The notes: generated from the sequence alone by a model not told the origin. Shown: positions 26,001 to 36,902, counted from the stretch's first letter. The stretch is 64,000 nucleotides of DNA from Actinoplanes couchii (GCF_016862075.1 NZ_BOMG01000041.1:85833-149832), one strand, 5' to 3'. Made by a program: numbers and translations.

Positions 26001-26911
26001 GGCTTCAGGGCCCGCGACGTGGTGACCGCCTGTCGCCAGTCGAAGGACCGCGGCAGGATGTCGTTGCCGGCCAGCCATTGCGTGTACGGGGTCATCAGAT
26101 CCTCGCGGATCTCACCCCAGCGGCCGTCGCCGTCGAACCAGGTCGGAGTGATCAGCTCCAGCGAACGGGCCAGGATCGGCCGCGGGAAGTACGGGATCAC
26201 CCGGTCCAGCACGTCCAGCGCCAGCCCCGGCTCGTCCCGGGCGGCCTCGTACCCCCGGGCGGTGGCCTGCCGGAACGCCTCGATCACCGCGGGATCGGTC
26301 AGCGCCGGGCCGGTGCCCAGCAGGTAGCTGTGGTACGGCGGGGCGCCGATCTCGTCCACCGGCCAGGTGATCCGCTGCTCGCCGGGGAGCTGCGCGAACA
26401 GGGCGTCCCAGGCCCAGTAGCCGCCGAACGTGGCGTCCACCTCGCCGGCCGCGATGTCGTCCGCGGACAGCTCCCGGTGGCCGCTGTCGACCAGGGTCAC
26501 CGCGTCCGGGTCACCGCCGTCCGCTTCCACCAGGTGCCGGACCATGGCCACCCCGCGCGGGGTCGGGTTCAGGGCGAGACGCTTGCCGGCCAGGTCCCGG
26601 GGGCGGGTGATGCCCCGGCCGACAACCGTCTGGATGGTCTCCAGGCCCCGGTGGTTGATCGACGCGACCGCCTTCAGCGGCTGGCCGGCGGCGCTGCGGA
26701 CGAGCAGCCGGTTGGTCGGGAAGACCCCCAGGTGGACCTCGCCACGGGCCAGGTGTTCCAGGGTGTCGCCGCGCAGCGAGTCGAAGACGGTCAGCTCGAT
26801 GTCCAGGCCGGCGTCGCGGTACCAACCTTGGCGGCTGGCCACGTACAGGCCGGCGGCGTTGGTCCACGGGTGGAAGTACTCGAGCATCACGCGTACGTGG
26901 GTGAGGGTCAT
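25997..26911 (-). CDS. NMT1/THI5-like substrate-binding protein without a signal peptide
   Basis: 304 aa with the SsuA/THI5 fold: LEYFHPWTNAAGLYVASRQG at the N-terminus, GLDIELTVFDSL, GVFPTNRLLVRSAAGQPLKA, LAGKRLALNPTPRGVAM. The ATG overlaps the ATPase stop (ATGA) and the fold begins at residue 5, so there is no room for a signal sequence or lipobox. The operon already encodes a lipoprotein of the same family (28390). This one either stays in the cytoplasm as a sensor or enzyme, or is exported by other means. It has no cysteine, so it lacks the CCCFC motif of yeast THI5. Confidence 0.78.
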   Translation of the reverse strand: MTLTHVRVMLEYFHPWTNAAGLYVASRQGWYRDAGLDIELTVFDSLRGDTLEHLARGEVHLGVFPTNRLLVRSAAGQPLKAVASINHRGLETIQTVVGRGITRPRDLAGKRLALNPTPRGVAMVRHLVEADGGDPDAVTLVDSGHRELSADDIAAGEVDATFGGYWAWDALFAQLPGEQRITWPVDEIGAPPYHSYLLGTGPALTDPAVIEAFRQATARGYEAARDEPGLALDVLDRVIPYFPRPILARSLELITPTWFDGDGRWGEIREDLMTPYTQWLAGNDILPRSFDWRQAVTTSRALKP

Positions 26912-27651
26912 CGGGGGGCACCTGTCAGGAGATCGGTGAGGCGGCGGCGCAACTTCACGAAGGCGGGGTCGTCGACGACGTCGTCGCGGCGGGGGCGGTC
27001 GAACGGGATGGTGATCTTCTCCAGGATCGTGGCCGGGCGGCGGGAGAAGACGTAGACGGTGTCGGAGAGCAGCAGCGCCTCTTCGATGTTGTGCGTGACG
27101 AAGAGGACCGCGCGGCGGTTGGCCTCCCAGATGTCCAGCAGCCAGCGGTGCATCTCGATCCGGGTCATCGCGTCCAGGGCGCTGAAGGGTTCGTCGAGGC
27201 AGAGCAGCGGCTGGTCGGAGAGGAGCGCGCGGAGGAAGGCGACGCGCTGCTGCATGCCGCCGGAGAGCTGATGCGGGTACGCCTTGGCGAAGTCCTCCAG
27301 CCCGACCCTTGCCAGCCATTCGCGCGCCAGGACCAGGTCGGGTTTGCCCTTGATCTCCTGGGCGAGGACGACGTTCCGCTCGATGGTCCGCCAGGGCATG
27401 AGCGCGGCCTGCTGCGGCATGTAGCCGATCCGGCCGCGCCGGGCCGCCGAACCTTCGACGGAAATATCACCCTTTGTCGGTTTCAGAAGGCCGCCGATCA
27501 GATGGAAGAGGGTGCTCTTGCCGCTGCCGGAGGGACCGACGATGGAGACGAACTCCCCCGCCGCAACCCTGAGCGAAATGTCAGAAATAACGGACAAGTC
27601 ACCGAAGGAATGGCTGAGGTTGGCTACCGAGAGCGCTGGGGTGTCAGTCAC
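26908..27651 (-). CDS. ABC importer ATPase (SsuB/TauB/ThiZ type)
   Basis: 247 aa complete ATPase: Walker A GPSGSGKST (about 39-47), Q-loop MPQQAALMPWRT, signature HQLSGGMQQRVAFLRAL, Walker B LLCLDEPFSALDAMT, H-loop FVTHNIEEAL. The NIEEAL switch and the MPWR loop mark the nitrate/sulfonate/taurine importer class. GTG start overlaps the permease end by 8 bases. Confidence 0.9.
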   Translation of the reverse strand: MTDTPALSVANLSHSFGDLSVISDISLRVAAGEFVSIVGPSGSGKSTLFHLIGGLLKPTKGDISVEGSAARRGRIGYMPQQAALMPWRTIERNVVLAQEIKGKPDLVLAREWLARVGLEDFAKAYPHQLSGGMQQRVAFLRALLSDQPLLCLDEPFSALDAMTRIEMHRWLLDIWEANRRAVLFVTHNIEEALLLSDTVYVFSRRPATILEKITIPFDRPRRDDVVDDPAFVKLRRRLTDLLTGAPR

Positions 27652-28393
27652 GGCGCCGGCCCTTCACGGTCAGCTTCTCGAGGAGTACCACCAGGCCGAA
27701 GACGACCAGGGCCAGGGTGATGACGATGCCGATCGCGACGAACATCCGGTCGGCCCGGAACGCCGATTTCTGGATCATCATGTACTGCCCGATCCCCTTC
27801 TCGGCGCCCAGCCACTCGGAGATCACCGCGCCGAACACGCTGTAGGTGGCCGCGATCTTCAGGCCGGAGAACATCGTCGGCAGCGCGTGCGGCCACTGCA
27901 GCTTGGTGAACAGCTGCCGCCGGTTCGCCCCGCTCATCAGCAGGTAGTCGGTGATCAGCGGGTCGCTGCGGCGCAGCCCGTCCAGGGTGGCGACGGCGAC
28001 CGGGAAGAAGCAGACCAGGATGATCACCACGAGTTTCGGGGCCAGCCCGAAACCGAGCCAGACCACCAGCAGCGGCGCGATCGCGATCACCGGCACGTTC
28101 TGGCTGATCACCAGCAGCGGGTAGACCGCGGCCCGCAACAGCGGGATCAGGTGCAGCAGGACGGCGACGAGCAGGCCGGTGGCGACCCCGGCCCCGAACC
28201 CGTACAGCGTCAGTTCGGTGGTGGCCAGGGTGTGGTCGAGCAGCGTCTCGTTCTGGGCGGTGGCCGCGTCCCAGATGTCCACCGGGCTGGGCAGCAGCCA
28301 GGTGTCGATGCCGCTCACGACGGTGTAGAGCTGCCAGCCGGCGATCACCAGGATCAGGGTGACCGCCGGCGGCAGCGCCTTACGGAACGTCAC
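27644..28393 (-). CDS. ABC importer permease (SsuC/ThiX type)
   Basis: 249 aa with six membrane helices and the EAA-like docking loop DYLLMSGANRRQLFTKLQWP (about 140-160). Signature PVIAIAPLLVVWLGFG is typical of this family. GTG 28393 overlaps the stop of the binding lipoprotein (GTGA). Works as a homodimer with the downstream ATPase. Confidence 0.9.
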   Translation of the reverse strand: MTFRKALPPAVTLILVIAGWQLYTVVSGIDTWLLPSPVDIWDAATAQNETLLDHTLATTELTLYGFGAGVATGLLVAVLLHLIPLLRAAVYPLLVISQNVPVIAIAPLLVVWLGFGLAPKLVVIILVCFFPVAVATLDGLRRSDPLITDYLLMSGANRRQLFTKLQWPHALPTMFSGLKIAATYSVFGAVISEWLGAEKGIGQYMMIQKSAFRADRMFVAIGIVITLALVVFGLVVLLEKLTVKGRRRD

Positions 28394-29400
28394 GCGGCGG
28401 GCAGGAAGTCGTTGGTGTACGCCTTCGTCCCGTCCACCTTCGTGGCGAGGACCTTCTTCTCGTACAGCCAGTCGGAGAACCCGGTCCAGATCTCGGCCTT
28501 CTGCTCACCCCAGCGGGCGGCATCGTCCTGGTATTTGGGACTGAGCCACTCCTGGCTCTTCTTGACCAGGGCGGCGTCCAGATCGGGAGCGGCCTTGAGG
28601 AGGATGTCCGCCGATTCCCCGGCGTTCTTCGCGGCGTACGTGTACCCCTCGGAGACCGCCGCGGTGAACGCCTTGACCAGCTCGGCGTCGCCGGAGATCC
28701 GCTTCTCGTTGGTGATCAGGATCGGCGTGTAGAAGTCGAGCGCCGGGTCGTAGTCCTTGACGTACTGGATGTTGACCGGCTCGTTGCGCAGCTCGGCCTG
28801 GACACCGGTCCAGCCGTAGAAGATCCACTCGAAGTCGATCCCCTTCCTGGTGGCCGCGAAGAAGTCCGAGTCGCCCACGTTCACCGTCTTGATCTTGCTG
28901 GCGTCCCCACCGTCGGCGGACACCACGGCCTGCAGCAGCGGCGCCTCGACCGGCCCGCCCCAGCCGCCGTAGGTCTTGCCCACGTAGTCGGCCGGCCGGT
29001 TCAGGTTGCGGTCCTTGGGTGAGGCGAAACCGGAGGTGTTGTGCTGGATGACGGCGGCGATCGAGACCAGCGGCGCACCCTCGGCCCGGGCCTGGGTGAG
29101 CGCCTCCTGGGCGCTGATCGCGAACGGGATCTTGTCCGCGGCGACCAGGGCGGACGGGTCGGCGTCACCGGGCTGGACGATCTCCACGTCCAGGCCGTGC
29201 GCGGCGAAGTAGCCCTTCTCCCTGGCGACGTACAACCCGGTGTGGTTGGTGTTGGGGGTCCAGTCCAGGGCGACCTGGACCTTCGTCAACCCGGCAGCCG
29301 TCGCGCCGGTGTCGGAATCGCCCGCACCGCAGCCGGCGAGGACCAGGGAGGCGGCGGCTATGGCGGCGAGCGCGCGGCGGCGGCTGATCACAGTATTCAT
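28390..29400 (-). CDS. NMT1/THI5-like substrate-binding lipoprotein (ABC importer)
   Basis: 336 aa. Start ATG 29400 gives a clean lipoprotein signal: ISRRRALAAIAAASLVLAGC with lipobox LAGC. The mature part is the THI5/SsuA fold (VALDWTPNTNHTGLYVAREK, GLDVEIVQPGDADPSALVAA, YGGWGGPVEAPLLQAVV). DWTPNTNHTG is characteristic of ThiY-type binders of pyrimidine or thiamine-related ligands, so a thiamine precursor or similar heterocycle is plausible. First gene of the operon; no TPP riboswitch is visible upstream. Confidence 0.86.
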   Translation of the reverse strand: MNTVISRRRALAAIAAASLVLAGCGAGDSDTGATAAGLTKVQVALDWTPNTNHTGLYVAREKGYFAAHGLDVEIVQPGDADPSALVAADKIPFAISAQEALTQARAEGAPLVSIAAVIQHNTSGFASPKDRNLNRPADYVGKTYGGWGGPVEAPLLQAVVSADGGDASKIKTVNVGDSDFFAATRKGIDFEWIFYGWTGVQAELRNEPVNIQYVKDYDPALDFYTPILITNEKRISGDAELVKAFTAAVSEGYTYAAKNAGESADILLKAAPDLDAALVKKSQEWLSPKYQDDAARWGEQKAEIWTGFSDWLYEKKVLATKVDGTKAYTNDFLPAA

Positions 29401-29720
29401 CGAGGGTGACTTTCGCGTTGATCTTCGGTGGTCCGAGCCGCAACGTACGCCCACCTGCGATCTCTTCACCAGGGATAGGTGACCGGCATTACATACAGTT
29501 CCCACATATCAGACTGATTGGATAGGAATAACGGCCACGGGAGCGACCCGTCTCACACCGCCGCAATCCCGCATTCTTCAAAACCACAGCTTAGCCACAG
29601 GAAACTCCGTCACTCTCTTGATCACCCGGCGGAGTCATCCCCCTGACAAGGCCTTTCTTCCACCCGTACCGCAAATCGCGTCCCCACCGCGTCATGCGCC
29701 TATGCCCAGGAGCAGAGGCT
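29401..29720. other. Divergent intergenic region with a candidate operator
   Basis: 320 bp between the THI5-type operon (minus) and a glycosyltransferase (plus). It contains a short palindrome TCACCAGGGATAGGTGA (29466-29482, 5-base arms) and, from about 29483 to 29540, an AT-rich stretch unusual for this DNA that could hold the operon promoter. No gene, RNA or TPP-riboswitch pattern (CUGAGA) found. Confidence 0.4.
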
Positions 29721-30683
29721 TTGGAGCCCACCGGCATCTCCGACGTCAGCATCGTCATCCCGACCCACAGCGAGAAGCGCTGGGCCTCACTCACCCGCAC
29801 CATCGCGTCCGCCCACGCACAGACCCACCAGGCCGACGAGGTGGTGGTCGTCGTCGACCACAACCCGGAGATGGCCGCCCGGGTGAAACTCGAGTTCCCG
29901 GGCGTCACCGTGCTGGAGAACGCGTACGCCCGCGGCGCCTCCGGCAACCGCAACACCGGCGCCTTCCACACCCGGACCGCGTTCATCGCCTTCCTCGACG
30001 ACGACACCGTGGCCAGCCCCACCTGGCTCGCCCACCAGCTCGAACCGTTCCGGGATCCGGCCGTGGTCGGCACCGGCGGCGGCATCATCCCGGCCTGGGC
30101 GGTGGACCGCCCCACCTGGATGCCGGACGAGCTGCTCTGGACCGTCGGCGTCTCCTACACCGGGATGCCGACCAGGACCGCGCCGATCCGCAACGTCTGG
30201 TCGGCCAACATGATCGTCCGGCGGGACGCGTTCCTGGCCGTCGACGGGTTCCGCACCGGCTTCGGCAAACTCGGCGACCAGAACCGGCCCGAGGACACCG
30301 AGCTGTGCCTGCGGATGAGCGCGGCCGCCGGCGGGCGCTGGATCTACGTGCCGCACGCGACCATCGACCACGAGGTGCCGGCCGACCGGTCGACATTCGC
30401 CTTCCTGATGCGCCGCTGTTACGCCGAGGGCCGCGGCAAGGTGCAGATGGCCGGGCTGATGCCCAAGGACCAGGAGCTGGGCGCGGAGAAGGACTATCTG
30501 CGGCGTACGCTGCCCCGCGCCGTCGCCCGCAACCTGGCCGACGCCACCAGCGGCCGGGGCATGTACCACGCCGCGCGCGCCGCGACCGTGGTGGCGGCGG
30601 TGGCGGCCGCCGCGTGGGGTGGCGGAGTGGAGACCCTCGCGGGCCTCTTCGAGAGCACACCCACCCCCGGCAACGACGCCTGA
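29721..30683 (+). CDS. Family 2 glycosyltransferase
   Basis: 320 aa from TTG 29721, chosen because AGGAG lies 8 bases upstream and the catalytic fold starts soon after (SDVSIVIPTHSEKRW); ATG 29694 would add nine residues without a ribosome site. GT-A features: IVIPTH, nucleotide-binding VVVVDHNPE, ENAYARGASGNRNTG, the metal-binding FLDDDTVASP, and the acceptor-side QNRPEDTELCLR. A single hydrophobic stretch near the C-terminus (TVVAAVAAAAWGGG) may touch the membrane. Stand-alone gene; donor and acceptor unknown. Confidence 0.83.
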   Translation: MEPTGISDVSIVIPTHSEKRWASLTRTIASAHAQTHQADEVVVVVDHNPEMAARVKLEFPGVTVLENAYARGASGNRNTGAFHTRTAFIAFLDDDTVASPTWLAHQLEPFRDPAVVGTGGGIIPAWAVDRPTWMPDELLWTVGVSYTGMPTRTAPIRNVWSANMIVRRDAFLAVDGFRTGFGKLGDQNRPEDTELCLRMSAAAGGRWIYVPHATIDHEVPADRSTFAFLMRRCYAEGRGKVQMAGLMPKDQELGAEKDYLRRTLPRAVARNLADATSGRGMYHAARAATVVAAVAAAAWGGGVETLAGLFESTPTPGNDA

Positions 30684-30740
30684 CCCGCGTGGTGATCTCC
30701 GGTGCGGATCGCACCGGAGACCACCACGGGTAAGGCGACG

Positions 30741-33002
<2,262 letters not shown>

Positions 33003-33054
33003 CAGCCTCTCCCATCGCGAGCGTTACCAGGACAGTGTCCCCCGTTCGGACGAA

Positions 33055-34254
33055 TCAATCCAACTCGTGCTCCCGCAACGCGGCCAGCACCGGTTCCGGC
33101 GGCCACGACTCCACCCGGTACCGGGCCGGGGCCAGCAGCGGCTCCGGGATCAGGCCCGCCTGCTCCTCGGCGGCCCGCCACGGCACCCGGAACTCCACCC
33201 CCCTGCCGATCCGGGCGAAGGCCACCGTGTCGGCGCGCGGCAGCAGGGTGCTGACCCCCTCGGTCCAGGTGGCGATGGTCTCGGCCGGGCCGCCGCCGGG
33301 TGGTTCGATCGCGATCAGGTTGCCGACGTGCACGTCCAGCCCGGCCTTGGTGTACTGCCCGGCGAGCCAGTCGGTCTGGTTCGAGTACTCGGTCAGGGCC
33401 AGCACCGCGTCGGCGCGGCGGGCCGGCAGGTGGTGCGGATGGCCGGCCGGCGGACGGTACGGCACCGCGCGGCCGTCCGGCCCGGCCACGTAGGCGACCG
33501 GCGACAGGTAACGCACCGCCTCGCCGAACACCCGCTCGACCGCGGCGTACAGCTGGTCGGCGTTCTGCTCCGGCAGCGGGGTGAGCAGCAGCGTGTTGTT
33601 GTCCGGGACGAACGCGAGCACCGGGCCGCCCATCCGCTCGCCGACCTCGGCCAGCCAGCCCGGCGCCAGCAGCAGCGAGGTGAAGTAGCCGTCGCCGTCG
33701 TCGAGCAGGCTCATCACCGGGCCGTCCCGCCACGGCCGGTCCAGGCTGTCGCGGGCGATGGCCGCCAGGTTCGCCCGGGCCGCCGCGAACACCTCGTCGA
33801 CGCCGACACCCCACTCCTCGAGCCGGTCCGGCAGCACGTAGGCCATCGCGTCCGGGGCGTCGATCACCACCAGCTCGCGCAGGTACGGCATGGCCGGGCG
33901 GGACAGTGGCGGGCGCATTCCGGCCGGGCCGGACGCCCCGAAGGTCACCGGCCGCAGCACCGGGCGCAACTTGGGCCGGGCCGTCTCCCAGTCGTCCTCG
34001 GGCATCGGCGTCATCAGCCGGATCAGCCGTTCCAGACGCTCCCGGCGCTCCTCGGGACTGGCGTCCTCGGTCTCCCGGAAGACGTTGGAGAGGTAGAGGT
34101 GGGCCGGCCCGTCGGAACCGGCCCGGTGGATCGCGATGGCGAAGTCGTCCGGCTGGTAGACCGCCCGGTCGACACCCGGCGTGTGCCGGGCCACACGGAG
34201 CGCGAGCTGCGCGAACCTGCGGCGCGGCGAACCGAACCTGTCCAGCAAACCCAT
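33055..34254 (-). CDS. Conserved hypothetical protein, DUF1444-like
   Basis: 399 aa, cytoplasmic, no membrane segment. The layout (N-terminal basic helix, ILVIDAPDAMAYV-like core, VPDNNTLLLTPLP, YTKAGLDVHVGNLIAIEP) recalls the DUF1444/YtpQ family, but I hold this loosely. Function unknown. Start at ATG 34254, leaving a 100-bp divergent gap to the SDR gene, which holds the palindrome at 34319. It may share a promoter region with that gene. Confidence 0.6.
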   Translation of the reverse strand: MGLLDRFGSPRRRFAQLALRVARHTPGVDRAVYQPDDFAIAIHRAGSDGPAHLYLSNVFRETEDASPEERRERLERLIRLMTPMPEDDWETARPKLRPVLRPVTFGASGPAGMRPPLSRPAMPYLRELVVIDAPDAMAYVLPDRLEEWGVGVDEVFAAARANLAAIARDSLDRPWRDGPVMSLLDDGDGYFTSLLLAPGWLAEVGERMGGPVLAFVPDNNTLLLTPLPEQNADQLYAAVERVFGEAVRYLSPVAYVAGPDGRAVPYRPPAGHPHHLPARRADAVLALTEYSNQTDWLAGQYTKAGLDVHVGNLIAIEPPGGGPAETIATWTEGVSTLLPRADTVAFARIGRGVEFRVPWRAAEEQAGLIPEPLLAPARYRVESWPPEPVLAALREHELD

Positions 34255-34318
34255 TGGTGGACCTTAACGGACCAGCGGCGCGGTACGACCCCGGAGGCCC
34301 CTTCCCGACCGAAGTAAA

Positions 34319-34332
34319 CTAAGTACACTTAG
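34319..34332. promoter_or_regulatory. Palindrome CTAAGT-AC-ACTTAG, candidate TetR operator
   Basis: Perfect 6-base arms around AC, 25 bp before the SDR start codon, inside an AT-rich patch. The TetR gene at the far end of the SDR gene (35321-35899) is the natural candidate to bind it. Confidence 0.55.
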
Positions 34333-34356
34333 CGTCTCGACGAAAGGATTCCTCAC

Positions 34357-35367
34357 ATGACCGACCCCAGGCCGCTGACCGCGAACAGCACCGTCGGCGA
34401 GTGGCTGGACCACCCGGAGGGCGGGCCCGCGCTGGGTGGGCTGCTGGCCGCCGGCGGCACCGACCCGTCGATGCTCGCCCCGGTCCGTGGGCTCCCGCTG
34501 CAGAAGATGGTCGAGCTGAGCGGCGGCGCCATGCCGCAGTCCGTCGTCGACGACCTCGTGCTGCGGGTCAACGGCGGGGTCGCCCCGGCCGAGGACCCGG
34601 AGGGCGGCCCGTGGCGGGAGCGGATCACCCCGGGCCGGTTCGACGGCCGGACCGTGATCGTCACCGGCGCGGCCTCCGGCATCGGCCGGGCCACCGCCTC
34701 CCGCATCGTCCGCGAGGGCGGCCGGGTGATCGGCGTGGACATCACCGCCGACAAGCTCAAGGAGACCGAGGCCGACCTGGGTGGGGCGTTCGTCGCGGTG
34801 GCCGCCGACATCACGAAGGCCGGCGACATCGAGCGGATCGTGGCCGCCGCCGGGGACCGGATCGACGGCCTGGCCAACATCGCCGGCGTGGTCGACGACT
34901 TCAGCCCGGTGCACGAGACGTCCGACGCGATCTGGGCGAAACTGTTCGCGGTCAACGTCGACGGCGTCTTCCGGCTGACCCGGGCGGTCGTCCCGGCGAT
35001 GCTGTCCGCCGGGCGCGGCTCGATCGTCAACGTCGCCTCCGAGGCGGCGCTGCGCGGCAACGCGGCCGGGGTCGCCTACACCGCCTCCAAGCACGCCGTT
35101 CTCGGCATCACCAAGAACACCGCCTTCATGTACGGGCACCAGGGTGTCCGGACCAACGCGGTCGCGCCCGGCGGGGTCGCCACCGGCATGGCCCCGGTGA
35201 ACCAGTCCGAGTTCGGCCGCGGTCGCACCGGCCCGTTCCTGCAGCTCATCCCGGGGGTGGCGATGCCCGAGCACCTGGCCGCGTCGATCACCTTCCTGCT
35301 CAGCGACGACGGGGTGAACCTCAACGGGGTGGTGCTGCCGTCGGACGGTGGCTGGTCGGTCCAGTGA
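34357..35367 (+). CDS. SDR-family oxidoreductase with an extra N-terminal helical domain
   Basis: 336 aa. Residues 1-90 form a small extra domain (TANSTVGEWLDHPEGGPAL, LPLQKMVELSGGAMPQSVVD) that resembles a module I associate with the C-terminus of actinobacterial GH3 beta-glucosidases; its role is unknown. Residues about 95-336 are a classical SDR: TGAASGIGRAT, ANIAGV, Ser in NVASEAAL, YTASK, and PGGVATGM. NAD(P)-dependent alcohol or steroid-type dehydrogenase activity is likely. AAAGGA ribosome site. Its 3' end overlaps the convergent TetR gene by 47 bp, and the palindrome upstream suggests control by that repressor. Confidence 0.85.
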   Translation: MTDPRPLTANSTVGEWLDHPEGGPALGGLLAAGGTDPSMLAPVRGLPLQKMVELSGGAMPQSVVDDLVLRVNGGVAPAEDPEGGPWRERITPGRFDGRTVIVTGAASGIGRATASRIVREGGRVIGVDITADKLKETEADLGGAFVAVAADITKAGDIERIVAAAGDRIDGLANIAGVVDDFSPVHETSDAIWAKLFAVNVDGVFRLTRAVVPAMLSAGRGSIVNVASEAALRGNAAGVAYTASKHAVLGITKNTAFMYGHQGVRTNAVAPGGVATGMAPVNQSEFGRGRTGPFLQLIPGVAMPEHLAASITFLLSDDGVNLNGVVLPSDGGWSVQ

Positions 35368-35899
35368 GGGCGAGCTGCAGCAGCGCCCCGTAACGGGCGA
35401 TCAGGTCGTCCCGGTCGGCGGTCACCAGGCTCTCGTCCTCCACCACCCAGAGCGAGTAGAGCAGACCGCCGACCACCGCGGCCGCCAGCGCGGCCCGCAC
35501 GTCCGCGTCCGGCCCGTCGAGCCGGGCCCGCACCGGCCCCACGAAGGTCTGCTCGTGGATGCGCTGGAGCCGGGCCCGGATCTGCGGCTCGTTGCTGCCG
35601 CGGACCAGGGCCAGATAGACCCCGCGGACGTCGTCGTCGGCCAGCAGGACCTCGACGAACCGCTCACCGAACTCCGCCAGCGGCACGTCGAACAGCGGCG
35701 AGTCGTCGATGCTGAACCGCATGGTGTCGAGGAACAGCAGCTCCTTGGTGCCGAAGTAGCGGATCACCAGCGCCGGGTTGGTGACCGCCCCGGCGGCGAT
35801 GTCCCGCACCGAGGTCCGCGCGAAACCGCGCTCCCGGAACAGACGGGCCGCCGCGTTACGAATCTCCTCACGGGTCGCGTCACCCGTACGCCTGGCCAT
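35321..35899 (-). CDS. TetR-family transcriptional repressor
   Basis: 192 aa. N-terminal helix-turn-helix about 8-55: REEIRNAAARLFRERGFART, SVRDIAAGAV, NPALVIRYFGTKELLF. The C-terminal ligand domain is of the TetR_C type (LAAAVVGGLLYSLWVVEDES). Convergent with and overlapping the SDR gene by 47 bp, so transcription of either gene runs into the other. Probable regulator of the SDR gene through the palindrome at 34319. Confidence 0.87.
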   Translation of the reverse strand: MARRTGDATREEIRNAAARLFRERGFARTSVRDIAAGAVTNPALVIRYFGTKELLFLDTMRFSIDDSPLFDVPLAEFGERFVEVLLADDDVRGVYLALVRGSNEPQIRARLQRIHEQTFVGPVRARLDGPDADVRAALAAAVVGGLLYSLWVVEDESLVTADRDDLIARYGALLQLALTGPTSHRPTAAPPR

Positions 35900-36039
35900 G
35901 CTCCTGATCGTAGGCCGCCGCCATTCGCACCTCCCGGGCGGAGTTGCCCCGGATCGGGCAATTCTCGCAAACCTCGCACCACCCTTCGGATGCCGTGCTC
36001 AGCTATCCGAAACACGGCATATTCCACGGAAGGTACGAA

Positions 36040-36840
36040 ATGCGAAAAACAACGCGAGGACTCGTCACCGCCTGCGCCGGGCTGGTGATCGGAGCGGCGT
36101 TCGGCGCCGGCCCCGCCATGGCCGGGCCGGAGTGGGTTCCGCCGGGCCGGCTGCTCGGTTACTACGACTCGTTCGAGAGCTGCTCGACGTTCGCCACGTC
36201 GCTGGTGCTGTGGGCGGACGACTACGACTGCGACTTCTTCCCGGCCCGGATCGTGAATCAGTACGCGCTGGTCATCGAGCGGCCGGTACAGATCCTGCCC
36301 GGGTTCGTCGCGCCCCCGGTCCAGATCCTGCCCGGCTTCGTGCCGGCCGCGCCCCCGGTGCAGATCCTGCCCGGTTTCGTCCCGGCCGCGCCTCCGGTGG
36401 GTTCCGGACCGGTCCGCGAGCCCGGCCCGGAGCGGCCGGCGCCGGAGCAGCCGGGGACCGGTGCCGCCCCGGCCGCCAACGATCCGGCCGGGACTGCCAC
36501 CGCCGCTGCCGCCGCCGCCGAACCGGCCACCGCCGAACCGGCCGGGGCCGCTGCCGCTGCTTCCGCGGCCGACGAGGAGAAGCCCGCGAAGGCGCACAAG
36601 AAGCACGCCAAGAAGAAGACCAAGAAGACCGACCGGATCACGGTCACCGCCGCCGGGCCGCTGGACGTGGCCGAGCCCGGCGCGGACATCCCGCCCGCGA
36701 CGGCGGGCCGGCCGGCCGCCCCCGCGCCGGTCGCCGACCAGCCGGTCGTCACGCTGCCGGCGATCCAGGCGCCGGTGATCCGGCCGATCACGATCCATCC
36801 GGTGCACCAGCTCGGCGGCCCGTGCGGCCCATGCCTGTAG
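36040..36840 (+). CDS. Secreted repeat protein, Pro/Ala-rich with Lys-rich segment
   Basis: 266 aa; ATG 36040 after GGAAGG. Signal peptide MRKTTRGLVTACAGLVIGAA ending near GPAMA-G. The mature N-terminus has four cysteines-type spacing (SCSTF, YDCDFF), then three copies of PVQILPGFV-PAA, a Pro/Ala linker, a lysine-rich block (KAHKKHAKKKTKK), and a C-terminal GGPCGPCL. No enzyme domain. It looks like a cell-surface or matrix protein; the basic block could bind wall polymers. No family recognised. Strong terminator follows. Confidence 0.75.
   Translation: MRKTTRGLVTACAGLVIGAAFGAGPAMAGPEWVPPGRLLGYYDSFESCSTFATSLVLWADDYDCDFFPARIVNQYALVIERPVQILPGFVAPPVQILPGFVPAAPPVQILPGFVPAAPPVGSGPVREPGPERPAPEQPGTGAAPAANDPAGTATAAAAAAEPATAEPAGAAAAASAADEEKPAKAHKKHAKKKTKKTDRITVTAAGPLDVAEPGADIPPATAGRPAAPAPVADQPVVTLPAIQAPVIRPITIHPVHQLGGPCGPCL
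36283..36393 (+). repeat. Three-copy coding repeat, 33-39 bp, in the secreted protein gene
   Basis: Units at 36283-36315 (33 bp), 36316-36354 and 36355-36393 (39 bp each) encode PVQILPGFV followed by AP or PAAP. Reading frame is kept. Confidence 0.9.
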
Positions 36841-36854
36841 AGCCGTGATCGGAC

Positions 36855-36886
36855 GACGGCGGCCGGGAAGTCCCCCGGCCGCCGTC
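36855..36886 (+). terminator. Strong hairpin after the secreted protein gene
   Basis: 13-bp perfect stem GACGGCGGCCGGG (36855-36867) with CCCGGCCGCCGTC (36874-36886), loop AAGTCC. No T-run. Confidence 0.65.
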
Positions 36887-36902
36887 CGGCCCCGCTGCGC
36901 TG

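Noticed and set aside
25997..26911. True THI5 (HMP-phosphate synthase)
   Set aside because: The protein contains no cysteine, so the CCCFC motif of yeast THI5 is missing.
29401..29560. TPP riboswitch upstream of the THI5-type importer
   Set aside because: No CUGAGA or ACCUGAUC-type conserved elements on the minus strand.
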